Of a DNA stretch of 40,275 nt, positions 25,328 through 33,821 are shown in pieces (position 1 is the stretch's first letter; the number at the start of each line of letters is the position of its first letter). The notes under the pieces were generated by a model. The model worked only from the letters and a program-made list of their open reading frames with translations. It did not search any database and was not told the origin of the DNA. Position numbers and translations under genes: made by a program. This stretch comes from SAR116 cluster bacterium AG-390-L20 (GTDB taxonomy: Bacteria; Pseudomonadota; Alphaproteobacteria; Puniceispirillales; Marisalimonadaceae), in assembly GCA_003278095.1 (NCBI GenBank), contig QCHB01000015.1, positions 1 to 40,275 of the forward strand, given 5' to 3'.

Positions 25328-25630
25328 TTATCTAATAGGGTGGTGAACTGTCACTAGTTTTGTTCCGTCAGGGAAGGTGGCTTCAACTTGAACGTCATGA
25401 ATCATATCTGGTATACCAGACATACAATCGTCTTTTTTAATTACGTGAGCACCTGCTTCCATTAATTCAGCTACGCTTTTTCCATCTCTAGCTCCCTCTA
25501 TAACAAAATCAGTTATAAGTGCTATTGCTTCAGGGTAATTAAGCTTAACACCTCTACTTTTTCTGTTTCGTGCAACTATTGCCGCTAAACTTACTAAAAG
25601 CTTATCTTTTTCTCTTGGTGATAATTTCAT
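25328..25630 (-). CDS. ureA: Urease subunit gamma UreA
   Basis: A 100-residue structural subunit of canonical length. [11 protein letters not shown] opens the protein; [21 protein letters not shown] (~25-45) and the [25 protein letters not shown] end are diagnostic. GAGGAG lies before the ATG. It sits 9 bp after ureD and 11 bp before ureB. Confidence 0.97.
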   Translation of the reverse strand: MKLSPREKDKLLVSLAAIVARNRKSRGVKLNYPEAIALITDFVIEGARDGKSVAELMEAGAHVIKKDDCMSGIPDMIHDVQVEATFPDGTKLVTVHHPIR

Positions 25631-25639
25631 TTTTTCTCC

Positions 25640-26449
25640 TCAACTATTCCATACTCTAGGCAGATTTTTATCTGATAAACATAATATTAATTTTTTTTTA
25701 ATTAATTTCAATTCATAGGCATCTTTGGAAACTATTCTGATAAGCATTTTATCATTCCATTTTGAATGAGAAGATAAAATCATTTCTGAGCTTTTGAGTG
25801 TTTGGATTAAATAATCTTCTTTAGATAAAAAATTTTGTCCTGATATAAAAATATTACAAATAGCAACACCATTATCAGCACAGGCTATGCTTGATAGTTT
25901 ATCTTTAATATTACCAGTTAAACTTAATGCTTCAGCATGTATTAATTTTTTATTTACATAAATTTTCCAATTATCCTTAAAAAATCCTTCTTCTAAAAAT
26001 TCACCCATTGCCGTTCTTCCAAATATTGTTGTTTCAGCTAAGAGAAAATTTGAATTTGATTTTAAATCAACTTCAATTCTCCTGTACAGACTAGAATTAT
26101 TAAATAGAATAAGTTCTTGAGGTATCCAAAATAGTTTACTCGTGTCATCCAAAGACAATGTAATTTTAATTTCAGCATTATCATTTATTCCTTTGTAAAC
26201 TCTTTCGGCGGTCTGAGTTGTTACAAAGATTTTTGACTTGTTAGTTATCTCAACATTATAAAAAAAATTATCACCACTAGTTAGTCCACCAGCAGTATTT
26301 ACAAGGACTAATTCTTTAATTTCTTGTGGAGACTTTGGGTAAAAAACTTTTGTAGAACCTGACTGGTAGAAGCGATTAATTTCGTTTTTATTAATTTTGA
26401 CATTAATATTACCATGTGCCCTTTGAAATTTTTTTTGTGCATTTAACAT
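25640..26449 (-). CDS. ureD: Urease accessory protein UreD
   Basis: A 269-residue accessory protein (UreD/UreH). The conserved VLVNTAGGLTSGDNF (~48-62) and TTQTAERVYKG (~76-86) motifs are clear, with the WIPQELILFNNS segment near 108-119. It binds apo-urease and forms the channel for nickel together with UreF. The ATG comes directly after the urtE stop (TAGATG), linking the transporter genes and the enzyme genes in one unit. Confidence 0.94.
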   Translation of the reverse strand: MLNAQKKFQRAHGNINVKINKNEINRFYQSGSTKVFYPKSPQEIKELVLVNTAGGLTSGDNFFYNVEITNKSKIFVTTQTAERVYKGINDNAEIKITLSLDDTSKLFWIPQELILFNNSSLYRRIEVDLKSNSNFLLAETTIFGRTAMGEFLEEGFFKDNWKIYVNKKLIHAEALSLTGNIKDKLSSIACADNGVAICNIFISGQNFLSKEDYLIQTLKSSEMILSSHSKWNDKMLIRIVSKDAYELKLIKKKLILCLSDKNLPRVWNS

Positions 26450-27145
26450 CTATATGCTGACAGCTTTCCTAAGTTTTTTTTGGTCTATAATAGCTTTTCT
26501 TCCTTCGTAAACGATTTCGCCACGTGTAATTGCAAATATATGGTCAGCTCGTGCAAATGCAAAATCAAAATACTGCTCAACTAAAATTATAGCCATGTTT
26601 TTTTGAGACTTCAAATAATCAATAACTTCTCCAATTAAGGTAATTATATTAGGTTGAATCCCTTCTGTCGGTTCATCTAAAAGCAAAAGTTTAGGTTGCA
26701 TTATTAATGCTCTTGCAATGGCTAGTTGTTGTTGTTGCCCACCAGATAAATCTCCGCCTTTTCTAGATAACATTTTTTTTAAAACAGGAAATAAGTCAAA
26801 AATTAATTTAGGAATAAATCTTTCATCTTTTTTTAAAACTGCAAAACCAGACATGAGATTTTCTTCAACTGTAAGTAATGGAAAAATAAAACGACCCTGA
26901 GGAACATATCCTACGCCGCGAGAAGCTAGCTTGTGAGCCTCAAAATTAGTAACGTCTTTTTCATTTAAAATATAATTTCCTGAGCTACTTGGATGATTCC
27001 CAGACAAAACCTTTAGCAATGATGTTTTGCCAACACCATTTGAACCCATTAAGCAGGTAATTTCTCCAATCATAGCTTCTATAGAAATATTATATAAGAT
27101 TTGAGAAGACCCATAATGAAGACATATCTCATTAGTTTTTAGCAT
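26450..27145 (-). CDS. urtE: Urea ABC transporter ATPase UrtE
   Basis: A 231-residue ABC ATPase of the LivF type. Walker A GSNGVGKTS is at 34-42, ABC signature LSGGQQQQLAIARAL near 133-147, Walker B LLLLDEPTEG near 153-162 and the H-loop region (here ILVEQYFDF) near 186-194. GRFIFPLLTVEENL is typical for UrtE. It powers urea import with UrtD. It starts 2 bp after urtD and its stop abuts ureD. Confidence 0.94.
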   Translation of the reverse strand: MLKTNEICLHYGSSQILYNISIEAMIGEITCLMGSNGVGKTSLLKVLSGNHPSSSGNYILNEKDVTNFEAHKLASRGVGYVPQGRFIFPLLTVEENLMSGFAVLKKDERFIPKLIFDLFPVLKKMLSRKGGDLSGGQQQQLAIARALIMQPKLLLLDEPTEGIQPNIITLIGEVIDYLKSQKNMAIILVEQYFDFAFARADHIFAITRGEIVYEGRKAIIDQKKLRKAVSI

Positions 27146-27147
27146 TC

Positions 27148-27894
27148 TTATCTTCCTAAATAAACATCAATAACTTTATCGTTTTGGGACACATAATCTA
27201 GTGAACCTTCTGCAATAACACCTCCGTCATGTAAAACAGTTACCCTGCATTCTAATGATTTAACAAATTCCATATCGTGCTCTACAACTATAACAGATTG
27301 ATTTTGAGATAATCGTTTTAAAAGTTCTACCGTTTTTTTCCTTTCGGGAGCAGTCATACCAGCTGCAGGCTCGTCAATTAGAAGTAAGTCTGGTTTTTGT
27401 GCTAACAACATTCCAATTTCAAGCCATTGCTTTTGACCATGGCTGAGTTGGCCTGCTAAAATACTTAAGCTTTCTGTTAAATTCACTTCATTAGCAATAA
27501 TGTTTATTTCTTTTTCATCAGCTATTGATAATTTATAAAAAAGTGTTGATAAGGGATTTCTGGACTTTTTTAGAGATAACAATAAATTTTCAAAAACAGT
27601 TTGTGTTTCGATTAGTGTAGGTTTTTGGAATTTTCTACTAATACCTGCTTCTACAATTTGTGCTTCACTCATTCTAAGTAACGAAAGATTTTTTTCTCCC
27701 CATAAAACAGTGCCTTCGTCAGGTTTTGTTTTTCCAGTAACAATATCCATAAATGTAGTTTTACCAGCACCATTAGGACCTATAATTGCACGCAGTTCTT
27801 TATTTGATATTGAAAAACTAAGATTATTAATTGCCTTAAAACCATCAAAGGAGACACTAATCCCGTTTACTTCTAACAAAACACTCATATTCAA
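27148..27894 (-). CDS. urtD: Urea ABC transporter ATPase UrtD
   Basis: A 248-residue ABC ATPase of the LivG type. Walker A GPNGAGKTT is at 39-47, the signature-equivalent LSHGQKQWLEIGMLL is near 148-162, Walker B LLLIDEPAAGM near 166-176 and EHDMEFV is the switch His region. LSHGQ instead of LSGGQ is the usual form in UrtD. The ATG overlaps the urtC stop by 4 bp. Met3 is an alternative start. Confidence 0.94.
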   Translation of the reverse strand: MNMSVLLEVNGISVSFDGFKAINNLSFSISNKELRAIIGPNGAGKTTFMDIVTGKTKPDEGTVLWGEKNLSLLRMSEAQIVEAGISRKFQKPTLIETQTVFENLLLSLKKSRNPLSTLFYKLSIADEKEINIIANEVNLTESLSILAGQLSHGQKQWLEIGMLLAQKPDLLLIDEPAAGMTAPERKKTVELLKRLSQNQSVIVVEHDMEFVKSLECRVTVLHDGGVIAEGSLDYVSQNDKVIDVYLGR

Positions 27895-29069
27895 CTTCTT
27901 CTAAAAATTCGCTCAATTAGGCCCCCAATCCCTTTAGGGGCGTAAAGAGTTGTGATAACAAAGCTTAGTCCTAAAATTACTACCCACCAGTCAACCCATT
28001 TAAGTGTAAATAATCCAAAATTAATGTTAGGTATTTGTCCACCGGTGAAATAGCTAGATGCTAAAGAAACAAAAGCTGCTCCAATGAGAGCACCGTATAA
28101 GTAACCTCTTCCACCAATAGCGACCCATACTGCCAAATAAATAGAAGCAATTGGTGCAAGCTCTGCAGGATTAATAATACCTGCTTGGGGATAATAAAGA
28201 GCTCCGGCAACTCCCGAAATAATAGCCGTTATAACAAAAATAAATAATTTGTAACTTTCAACTTTATAACCCAAAAACCTAACTCTTGTTTCATTGTCTC
28301 TAATGCCTGTTATAATATTTCCGAGTTTACTATTAACAATTAAATTACATATATAATAAGTAAATATAAGGGTTAGCGCACTTAATATAAGAAACCATAT
28401 CGATAACTCTGCTTGGGAAAAATCATCTAAGTTTGGAATATTTTGTAAACCCGATAAACCATTATTGCCTCTTAAACCACTGTCATTTTGAAATAGATAT
28501 AATGAAAGTGCTAGTGTCATTGCTTGAGTTAAAATTGAAAGGTAAACGCCTGTCACTCTTGACCTAAAAGCCAGCCAACCAAAAATATAAGCTAACACAC
28601 CAGGTACCAAAAGAATTAATACAATATGGATTAAAAGTGAATCCGCAAAAGACCAAATTAAGGGTATCTCTGCACCACCCACGACTCCAAAAATTTGAGT
28701 TCCTACAGCCTCGCTAATCTCTGTTTCAGTTAAGGGGAGCACATTATTTTGAGTTGACTCTACGACGATATTTTTAGTTCTTTCGAACATAAGCCACATA
28801 CCAATCATGTAGCCGCCAAGACCAAAAAAGGCAAAATGGCCTAAAGATAAAATTCCACAATATCCCCAAACTAAATCCATGGCTAAAGCAACAATACATA
28901 AGCATAGAGTCTTTCCAAGCACTTTAGTAAAACTAGTTGAAACTAAATTTAAACCATATGCCTCACTAAGTAGGATTATAATTAGTGTAAATAAAATAAC
29001 TATAGATGAAACCCAAAAAAAAGAGTTTCTTTTGTCAATATAGTTCAAAACATCCTTTTTCATAATCAA
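27891..29069 (-). CDS. urtC: Urea ABC transporter permease UrtC
   Basis: A 392-residue inner-membrane permease of the LivM type with 8-10 membrane segments. WGYCGILSLGHFAFFGLGGYMIG (at ~70-90; typical of LivM/UrtC) and FRSRVTGVYLSILTQAMTL (~167-185) are conserved, as is GRGYLYGALIGA near 323-334. The periplasmic loop with VGTQIFGVVGGAEIPL is typical of UrtC. Its ATG overlaps the urtB stop by 4 bp and its stop overlaps urtD by 4 bp. Confidence 0.93.
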   Translation of the reverse strand: MIMKKDVLNYIDKRNSFFWVSSIVILFTLIIILLSEAYGLNLVSTSFTKVLGKTLCLCIVALAMDLVWGYCGILSLGHFAFFGLGGYMIGMWLMFERTKNIVVESTQNNVLPLTETEISEAVGTQIFGVVGGAEIPLIWSFADSLLIHIVLILLVPGVLAYIFGWLAFRSRVTGVYLSILTQAMTLALSLYLFQNDSGLRGNNGLSGLQNIPNLDDFSQAELSIWFLILSALTLIFTYYICNLIVNSKLGNIITGIRDNETRVRFLGYKVESYKLFIFVITAIISGVAGALYYPQAGIINPAELAPIASIYLAVWVAIGGRGYLYGALIGAAFVSLASSYFTGGQIPNINFGLFTLKWVDWWVVILGLSFVITTLYAPKGIGGLIERIFRRS

Positions 29070-31087
29070 TCCTCTGCGGCCCTTCCTTTTAACGCCATTA
29101 TTCCTTTTGGTCTGAACTGAATAAACAATATTATAAAAATAATCATATAAGTCTGAGCAGCAAGAGTGTTAGATGGATTAAACCATTCAATAAATTTTTG
29201 AAGCATTCCAATCATTGTTGCTCCTGCAAGAGTGCCCCAAATGTTACCAACCCCACCTACCACAACAGTCATAAAGCTTTGGACTATATAATCTGCTCCT
29301 AATTCTGATGTTACTTTAGAAAACAATCCAATGGCCACACCAGCAATTCCGGCAATGCCCGATCCAAATCCAAATGTTAACATATTTATTCTGTCGGGAT
29401 TAATCCCCATACTTGAGGCCATCATTGGGTTTTGTGTAACTGCTTTTGTTTCTAGCCCTAGTCTTGTCTTATTCATCACTAACAAAAGTAATACTAAGAA
29501 AATTAACCCCAAAACAAAAATAGCAATTCTTATTAAACTTATAGATAAAACATCATTGACTACCAAAGCACCATCTAACCATTCAGGAGAAGTAAGGGGC
29601 CTTGCTTGTGTACCAAAAATGTTTTTTGCAATTTGTTGTAAAGCTATACTAATTCCAAAAGTGGCTAATAAGGTATCCAAAGGATTTCTATATAAATGTC
29701 TAATAACTAATCTTTCCATAGCAACTCCTCCTAAAAAAGTTACTAAAAATGCTAATGGAAAGGCTACAAGTAGTGAAATTGTATGATTAGGTATGAATAA
29801 CTGGACCACATAACCAGTATATGCGCCAATCATTATAAATTCTCCATGAGCCATGTTAATTACTCTCATTACTCCAAATGTAATTGCAAGACCTATAGCT
29901 CCTAAAAAATATATAGAAGCTAAACTCAATCCGTCTAATATAAGATCTAGATATTCATAAAAATTAACCTTATAATTAATGTCGTTAAAAACTAATTTTG
30001 CTGTATTGATTACTTTTGGTGATTTTTCTTTATAGACAGCATAAAAAAAGTGTCTCTTAATTAAGTCATCAATTTCCTTATCAGATTTTAGTGGAATAGC
30101 TTTTCCTAATTTTACTAACAGATTGTAAGCATTGTTTCGTTCTTCACTTGAATTTAATTGCTTTACAGGTATTCCCTCAATATGGGAGTTTGAAATATTT
30201 TGTTTTAAAATTTCGTCTCTTCTTGATGGTGTAATATGATCTTTTAAAAAATTATTTTTAATAAGTAGATCTATTGCTTCTGACCTTGAAATTTCTGGTT
30301 TTTTATTGAAATAAAAGAATGGTTTGTTACTAGACCCATCAGCATTTTTATATGAATTACCAGGTATAATATTTCTGGCTAAATTTGGTAAATCAGGCAT
30401 TTTATTAGAGACATATAATTTTGACTCAAGTAGAGATGCAATAGTGCCTCTTGCCTCTATAGACATGTTGCCCCTTAGAGAATTTAACGAAGATATTTTT
30501 TCATCCTCATTTTGAGAATATTTAATAGTTCCAAAAACTAGTAATTCAGACATTCTTTTTTTTAAATCTGGATTATTTTCTTTTTTTAGAGCGTTCTTTA
30601 AGGGTATTAAATATTTTGAATTGAATTTTCTTGTAAGTGTTTCTAAACTTTTATATCTAACTTTAGGATCGTCATTTAATAGTTGAAAACCAATAAGAGC
30701 ATTAGATATTTTCGATCTAACACCACTATTTGGCTTAATAACTTTTATTTCTTTCTTTTTAAAGAAACCCAGACTAGTTTTGTTTGAAAACTGTAATAGT
30801 TCATAACCATTAGAGTTTTTTTGTTTTAAAATCGCTATAAGCTTAGATTTTTTGACATAATATAATTCTTTATTTCTCCAGCTTTTGAGAAATTCTTCAA
30901 GGTTAGGTGATTTGGTACTTAATAAATCTTCAATTACAGGCTCAATAGTTCTTGAAGAACTTTTTATAATAAGCTTGAAATTATTATTTAAAACTTTTTC
31001 AAGATTATTAGATTCTGATGCATATAGAGGGTTAGAAAAAATTAAAACGAAAAAAAGTTGGAAGATTAATTTTAAAAAAGAATTCAT
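29066..31087 (-). CDS. urtB: Urea ABC transporter permease UrtB with long N-terminal extension
   Basis: I place the start at ATG 31087 (673 residues), after GGAA at 8-nt spacing; a GTG at 31099 would overlap the upstream hairpin. Residues 1-23 form a signal peptide (LKLIFQLFFVLIFSNPLYA). About 360 residues without membrane segments follow, predicted periplasmic, charged and largely helical, probably HEAT-like repeats. The LivH-type permease domain starts near residue 385, with GAIGLAITFGVMRVINMAHG and later GVVAIGLFSK- and VVGGVGNIWGTLAG-like segments. An N-terminal extension is usual in UrtB, but this one is long. It pairs with UrtC to form the urea channel. Confidence 0.92.
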   Translation of the reverse strand: MNSFLKLIFQLFFVLIFSNPLYASESNNLEKVLNNNFKLIIKSSSRTIEPVIEDLLSTKSPNLEEFLKSWRNKELYYVKKSKLIAILKQKNSNGYELLQFSNKTSLGFFKKKEIKVIKPNSGVRSKISNALIGFQLLNDDPKVRYKSLETLTRKFNSKYLIPLKNALKKENNPDLKKRMSELLVFGTIKYSQNEDEKISSLNSLRGNMSIEARGTIASLLESKLYVSNKMPDLPNLARNIIPGNSYKNADGSSNKPFFYFNKKPEISRSEAIDLLIKNNFLKDHITPSRRDEILKQNISNSHIEGIPVKQLNSSEERNNAYNLLVKLGKAIPLKSDKEIDDLIKRHFFYAVYKEKSPKVINTAKLVFNDINYKVNFYEYLDLILDGLSLASIYFLGAIGLAITFGVMRVINMAHGEFIMIGAYTGYVVQLFIPNHTISLLVAFPLAFLVTFLGGVAMERLVIRHLYRNPLDTLLATFGISIALQQIAKNIFGTQARPLTSPEWLDGALVVNDVLSISLIRIAIFVLGLIFLVLLLLVMNKTRLGLETKAVTQNPMMASSMGINPDRINMLTFGFGSGIAGIAGVAIGLFSKVTSELGADYIVQSFMTVVVGGVGNIWGTLAGATMIGMLQKFIEWFNPSNTLAAQTYMIIFIILFIQFRPKGIMALKGRAAED

Positions 31088-31098
31088 TTTAATTTCCA

Positions 31099-31125
31099 CT
31101 GTAGAGCTTAAGGAAAGCTCTACAG
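31099..31125 (-). promoter_or_regulatory. Perfect 11-bp hairpin between urtA and urtB
   Basis: CTGTAGAGCTT (31099-31109) and AAGCTCTACAG (31115-31125) are exact complements around a 5-nt loop. The stem starts 19 nt after the urtA stop and ends 11 nt before the urtB ATG. No T-run follows on the minus strand, so it is more likely an mRNA-stabilising or processing element, or a weak attenuator, than a full terminator. Such hairpins are known after genes for ABC binding proteins, which are needed in excess over the permease. Confidence 0.65.
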
Positions 31126-31144
31126 AATAATTTTAAATTATAGA

Positions 31145-32431
31145 TTAATAATTAGATTTCATTTGGACGCAAGTTTTAGTATCTTTATTATACATTCCGC
31201 AACCTAAGGATTTCCAATCAGAGACTAGAGGCTTTGATTCAGCTAAATAATCAGTCCAAGCGTCACCAGGCACTTCTTTAGTTTGACTAATAATGTCAAA
31301 TTGTCCATCCGCTTGTATTTCACCAATAAGTACAGGTTTTGATAGGTGATGATTAGGCAACATTTCAGCCATTCCACCGGTCAAGTTTGGTACTTTCATG
31401 CCATACATAGCTTTTCTAACAGCATCTACATCTGTCGTGCCAGCTTTTTCAACTGCTTTTACATACATTTTAAATCCAATTACATGTGCTTCCATCGGAT
31501 CATTAGTAACTCTCTTATCACCCATTGTAGATTTCCATTGTTTAATAAAATCAGTATTCAAGTCAGACTCAGCTGATTGAAAATAATTCCACGCGGCAAG
31601 ATGACCAACCAAATTTTTAGTATCAAGACCAGATAATTCTTCTTCACCAACAGAAAATGCAACAACTGGAATATCATCAGCTTTAATACCAGCAGCAGCA
31701 AGTTCTTTGTAAAAACCTATATTGGCGTCACCATTGATAGTTGAAATAACACCAACTTTTTTACCGTCTGCACCAAGGCCAACCACATCAGCAACGATTT
31801 TAGACCAATCTGAGTGACCAAATGGTGTATAGTTTACAAAAATGTCTGATTCAGGAATTCCTTTGTCAATAAGATATTGCTTTAAGATTTTATTAGTTGT
31901 TCTTGGATATACATAGTCAGTTCCAAGCAATGCAAATTTTTTGACACCTAATTCTTCTAAATAATAATCGGTTGCGGGTATTGCTTGTTGATTAGGTGCA
32001 GCGCCAGTGTAAAAAACATTTTTTGAACTTTCTTCACCTTCATATTGCACGGGATAAAACAACAATCCATTTAATTCTTCAAGTACTGGTAATGCTGATT
32101 TTCTGGAAACTGAAGTCCAACAACCAAACATAACATCAACTTTAGATACGGTTAATAGTTCTCTAGCTTTTTCGGCAAATAACGGCCAATTAGATGCAGG
32201 GTCAACTACCACAGGTTCTAATTTTTTTCCTAAAATACCTCCTTTTTTATTTTGTTCATCAATTAACATTAACATTGTATCTTTTAGTGTTGTTTCAGAA
32301 ATAGCCATAGTTCCTGATAACGAATGTAAAATACCGATTTTAATTTTACCGTGACCGTCGGCTAAAACGCTGTTTCCCAAAAAAAGAGCAAACATAACTA
32401 ATGTTAATCTTTTAGTTAAATTAAATAACAT
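31145..32431 (-). CDS. urtA: Urea ABC transporter substrate-binding protein UrtA
   Basis: A periplasmic binding protein of the UrtA/FmdD type. The open frame reaches 32515, but the first 28 residues are not signal-like; ATG 32431, with AAGGAAT 6 nt before it, starts a proper signal peptide (MLFNLTKRLTLVMFALFLG, cleavage near LADG). The mature protein has IKIGILHSLSGTMAISE, DPASNWPLFAEKARELL and VDVMFGCWTSVSRKSALPVLE, all UrtA hallmarks. With this start it is 428 residues, normal length. It captures urea in the periplasm for UrtBC. First gene of the 12-gene urea operon. Confidence 0.96.
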   Translation of the reverse strand: MLFNLTKRLTLVMFALFLGNSVLADGHGKIKIGILHSLSGTMAISETTLKDTMLMLIDEQNKKGGILGKKLEPVVVDPASNWPLFAEKARELLTVSKVDVMFGCWTSVSRKSALPVLEELNGLLFYPVQYEGEESSKNVFYTGAAPNQQAIPATDYYLEELGVKKFALLGTDYVYPRTTNKILKQYLIDKGIPESDIFVNYTPFGHSDWSKIVADVVGLGADGKKVGVISTINGDANIGFYKELAAAGIKADDIPVVAFSVGEEELSGLDTKNLVGHLAAWNYFQSAESDLNTDFIKQWKSTMGDKRVTNDPMEAHVIGFKMYVKAVEKAGTTDVDAVRKAMYGMKVPNLTGGMAEMLPNHHLSKPVLIGEIQADGQFDIISQTKEVPGDAWTDYLAESKPLVSDWKSLGCGMYNKDTKTCVQMKSNY

Positions 32432-32564
32432 AAATATTCCTTTCATTAATAAATATAAAAAATTTATGTTATGTCTTTTTGGTATGAATTTTTCGTATAT
32501 TACAAATTGCGACATGTAAATGTGTTAAAGGTCTATTTATTAATCACTTTAAATACTAATTGAG

Positions 32565-32605
32565 TCGTAATGATTAATTTACATACATTTAAGTATCGTA
32601 ATGAT
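32565..32605 (-). promoter_or_regulatory. Direct repeat TCGTAATGAT x2, 31 bp apart, upstream of urtA
   Basis: The identical decamer occurs at 32565-32574 and 32596-32605 (ATCATTACGA in the sense of urtA). The 31-bp period is close to three helical turns, so both copies face the same side of the DNA. They lie 134-174 bp upstream of the urtA start in the only sizeable spacer before the operon. That fits tandem activator sites, but the sequence is not the standard NtrC site and I found no clear -24/-12 or consensus -35/-10. Confidence 0.45.
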
Positions 32606-32633
32606 CCATAAAAAAATTATTTTTATGAATCAA

Positions 32634-33647
32634 TTACAAACAAGAATAATGAACCGTACCTCTATCATCCGTTTCACTTTTAGCCTGTCCAGTTACATCT
32701 AAATGAATTAAGTGTGCTCTTGCTTCTCCAATAGCAAAATGCATTTGTTCGTCACCAATTTTTCTGTCAAAGATAATTTCAATTGAATCCATAATTGTAA
32801 TACTTCGATTTTCTAACTCATTTAAAATTAAACTAAGTCTATTATTATGGTGTTTGATTAAATCTTGAGCCCGTTCTGAACCGTTAATGAAAGGCCAATC
32901 ATGACAAGGAAAAACTTTTGTATCAGAACCAATTACTTGAATTTGATTTAAGTATTTAAAATATCCTCCTAGTCTATCATCAAAAGGATCAAAAAAATTA
33001 TCTGAAATGTTAGGAGATATACGAGGTAGTAAAAAATCTCCTGAGAGGTATAACTTTCTTTTTTTGTCCAATAATGAAATATGTTCTGGTGAATGACCTG
33101 AGTCAGTTCTTACTAACCAATTACCATCATTTGATTCAATTTCATGTCCAGATTTGATAATTTCAAATTCTGGAAGTTCATAAACTCTATTTTTATAAAG
33201 TCTTGTGGCTGGTCCCTTTGCGATAATATCTTCTTCACTCATACCAGCCCTTACAAAAACATTTCTGAAGATATCAGCATATTTATCATCTGGCATTGAG
33301 CGAAATGTTTTCGCAGTAAAAAGCTCTTTTTCACTAGTGTAACATTTTATGTTTAATTTATCTTGGAGCCACCCGGCCATTCCTATGTGATCAGGGTGAT
33401 AATGAGTTATTAACAATCCAGCAAATTTTTTTGATTTGAGTGGTCCATTAATCAATGCCTCCCAATGTTCTTCTGAGTGATCTGATTTTAAACCTGCGTC
33501 TAAAATTAAAATGCCGCTAGGGGTATCCATAAGAAATAAATTTACATGGTTTAATCTAAAAGGTAGCTCGAAATGTGCCCAATATAAATCAGAAGCTATC
33601 TGAGTTAATTCACCAAATTTTGGCTTATTAATTTCTAATTTTGTCAT
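32634..33647 (-). CDS. MBL-fold metallo-hydrolase
   Basis: A 337-residue metallo-beta-lactamase fold protein. The metal motif THYHPDH has His82, His84, Asp86 and His87; later ligands are the His in SGHSPEH (~175), the Asp in LSGDFLLP (~202) and the His in PCHDW (~247). All seven ligands of a dinuclear site are therefore present. The C-terminal ~70 residues form a helical domain like that of LACTB2/glyoxalase-II-like hydrolases. The substrate, probably a thioester or ester, is unknown. It is divergent from the CoA-transferase gene (174-bp spacer) and its stop lies just upstream of the urtA control region. A CoA-thioester substrate would fit the neighbours, but this is inference. Confidence 0.86.
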   Translation of the reverse strand: MTKLEINKPKFGELTQIASDLYWAHFELPFRLNHVNLFLMDTPSGILILDAGLKSDHSEEHWEALINGPLKSKKFAGLLITHYHPDHIGMAGWLQDKLNIKCYTSEKELFTAKTFRSMPDDKYADIFRNVFVRAGMSEEDIIAKGPATRLYKNRVYELPEFEIIKSGHEIESNDGNWLVRTDSGHSPEHISLLDKKRKLYLSGDFLLPRISPNISDNFFDPFDDRLGGYFKYLNQIQVIGSDTKVFPCHDWPFINGSERAQDLIKHHNNRLSLILNELENRSITIMDSIEIIFDRKIGDEQMHFAIGEARAHLIHLDVTGQAKSETDDRGTVHYSCL

Positions 33648-33821
33648 TTATATCTCATGAAAAGTCGGTTGGTAATAAATACTTAAGAAGTTAAGAATAT
33701 ACATTAAAATTAATTTAGTTCTAGTAAATCTAATATTTAATTAAAACAATGCATATTTAATTTAGTTTGTATATATTTCAAGCCAGACAATAAAAATTAA
33801 AACACAATAAGAGATTAAAAT
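33648..33821. other. Divergent spacer between MBL and CoA-transferase genes
   Basis: 174 bp of A/T-rich DNA holding the starts of two divergent genes. I see AAGAGA before the ATG at 33822 and only a minor dyad CTTAAGAAGTTAAG near 33683-33696. No convincing -35/-10 pair or small ORF is seen. Confidence 0.4.

Noticed and set aside
29331..29786. 151-residue open frame on the plus strand opposite urtB
   Set aside because: It is the antisense shadow of a strongly conserved permease region, has no convincing ribosome site and no recognisable domain.
32432..32515. N-terminal extension of urtA by 28 codons
   Set aside because: The downstream ATG at 32431 has a good Shine-Dalgarno and begins a normal signal peptide; the extension is basic and aromatic and would spoil export.
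32432..32633. Sigma54 promoter for urtA
   Set aside because: No TGGCAC-N5-TTGC-like pair in the correct orientation; TTTACA and TAATAT are present but only 12 bp apart, too close for a sigma70 promoter.
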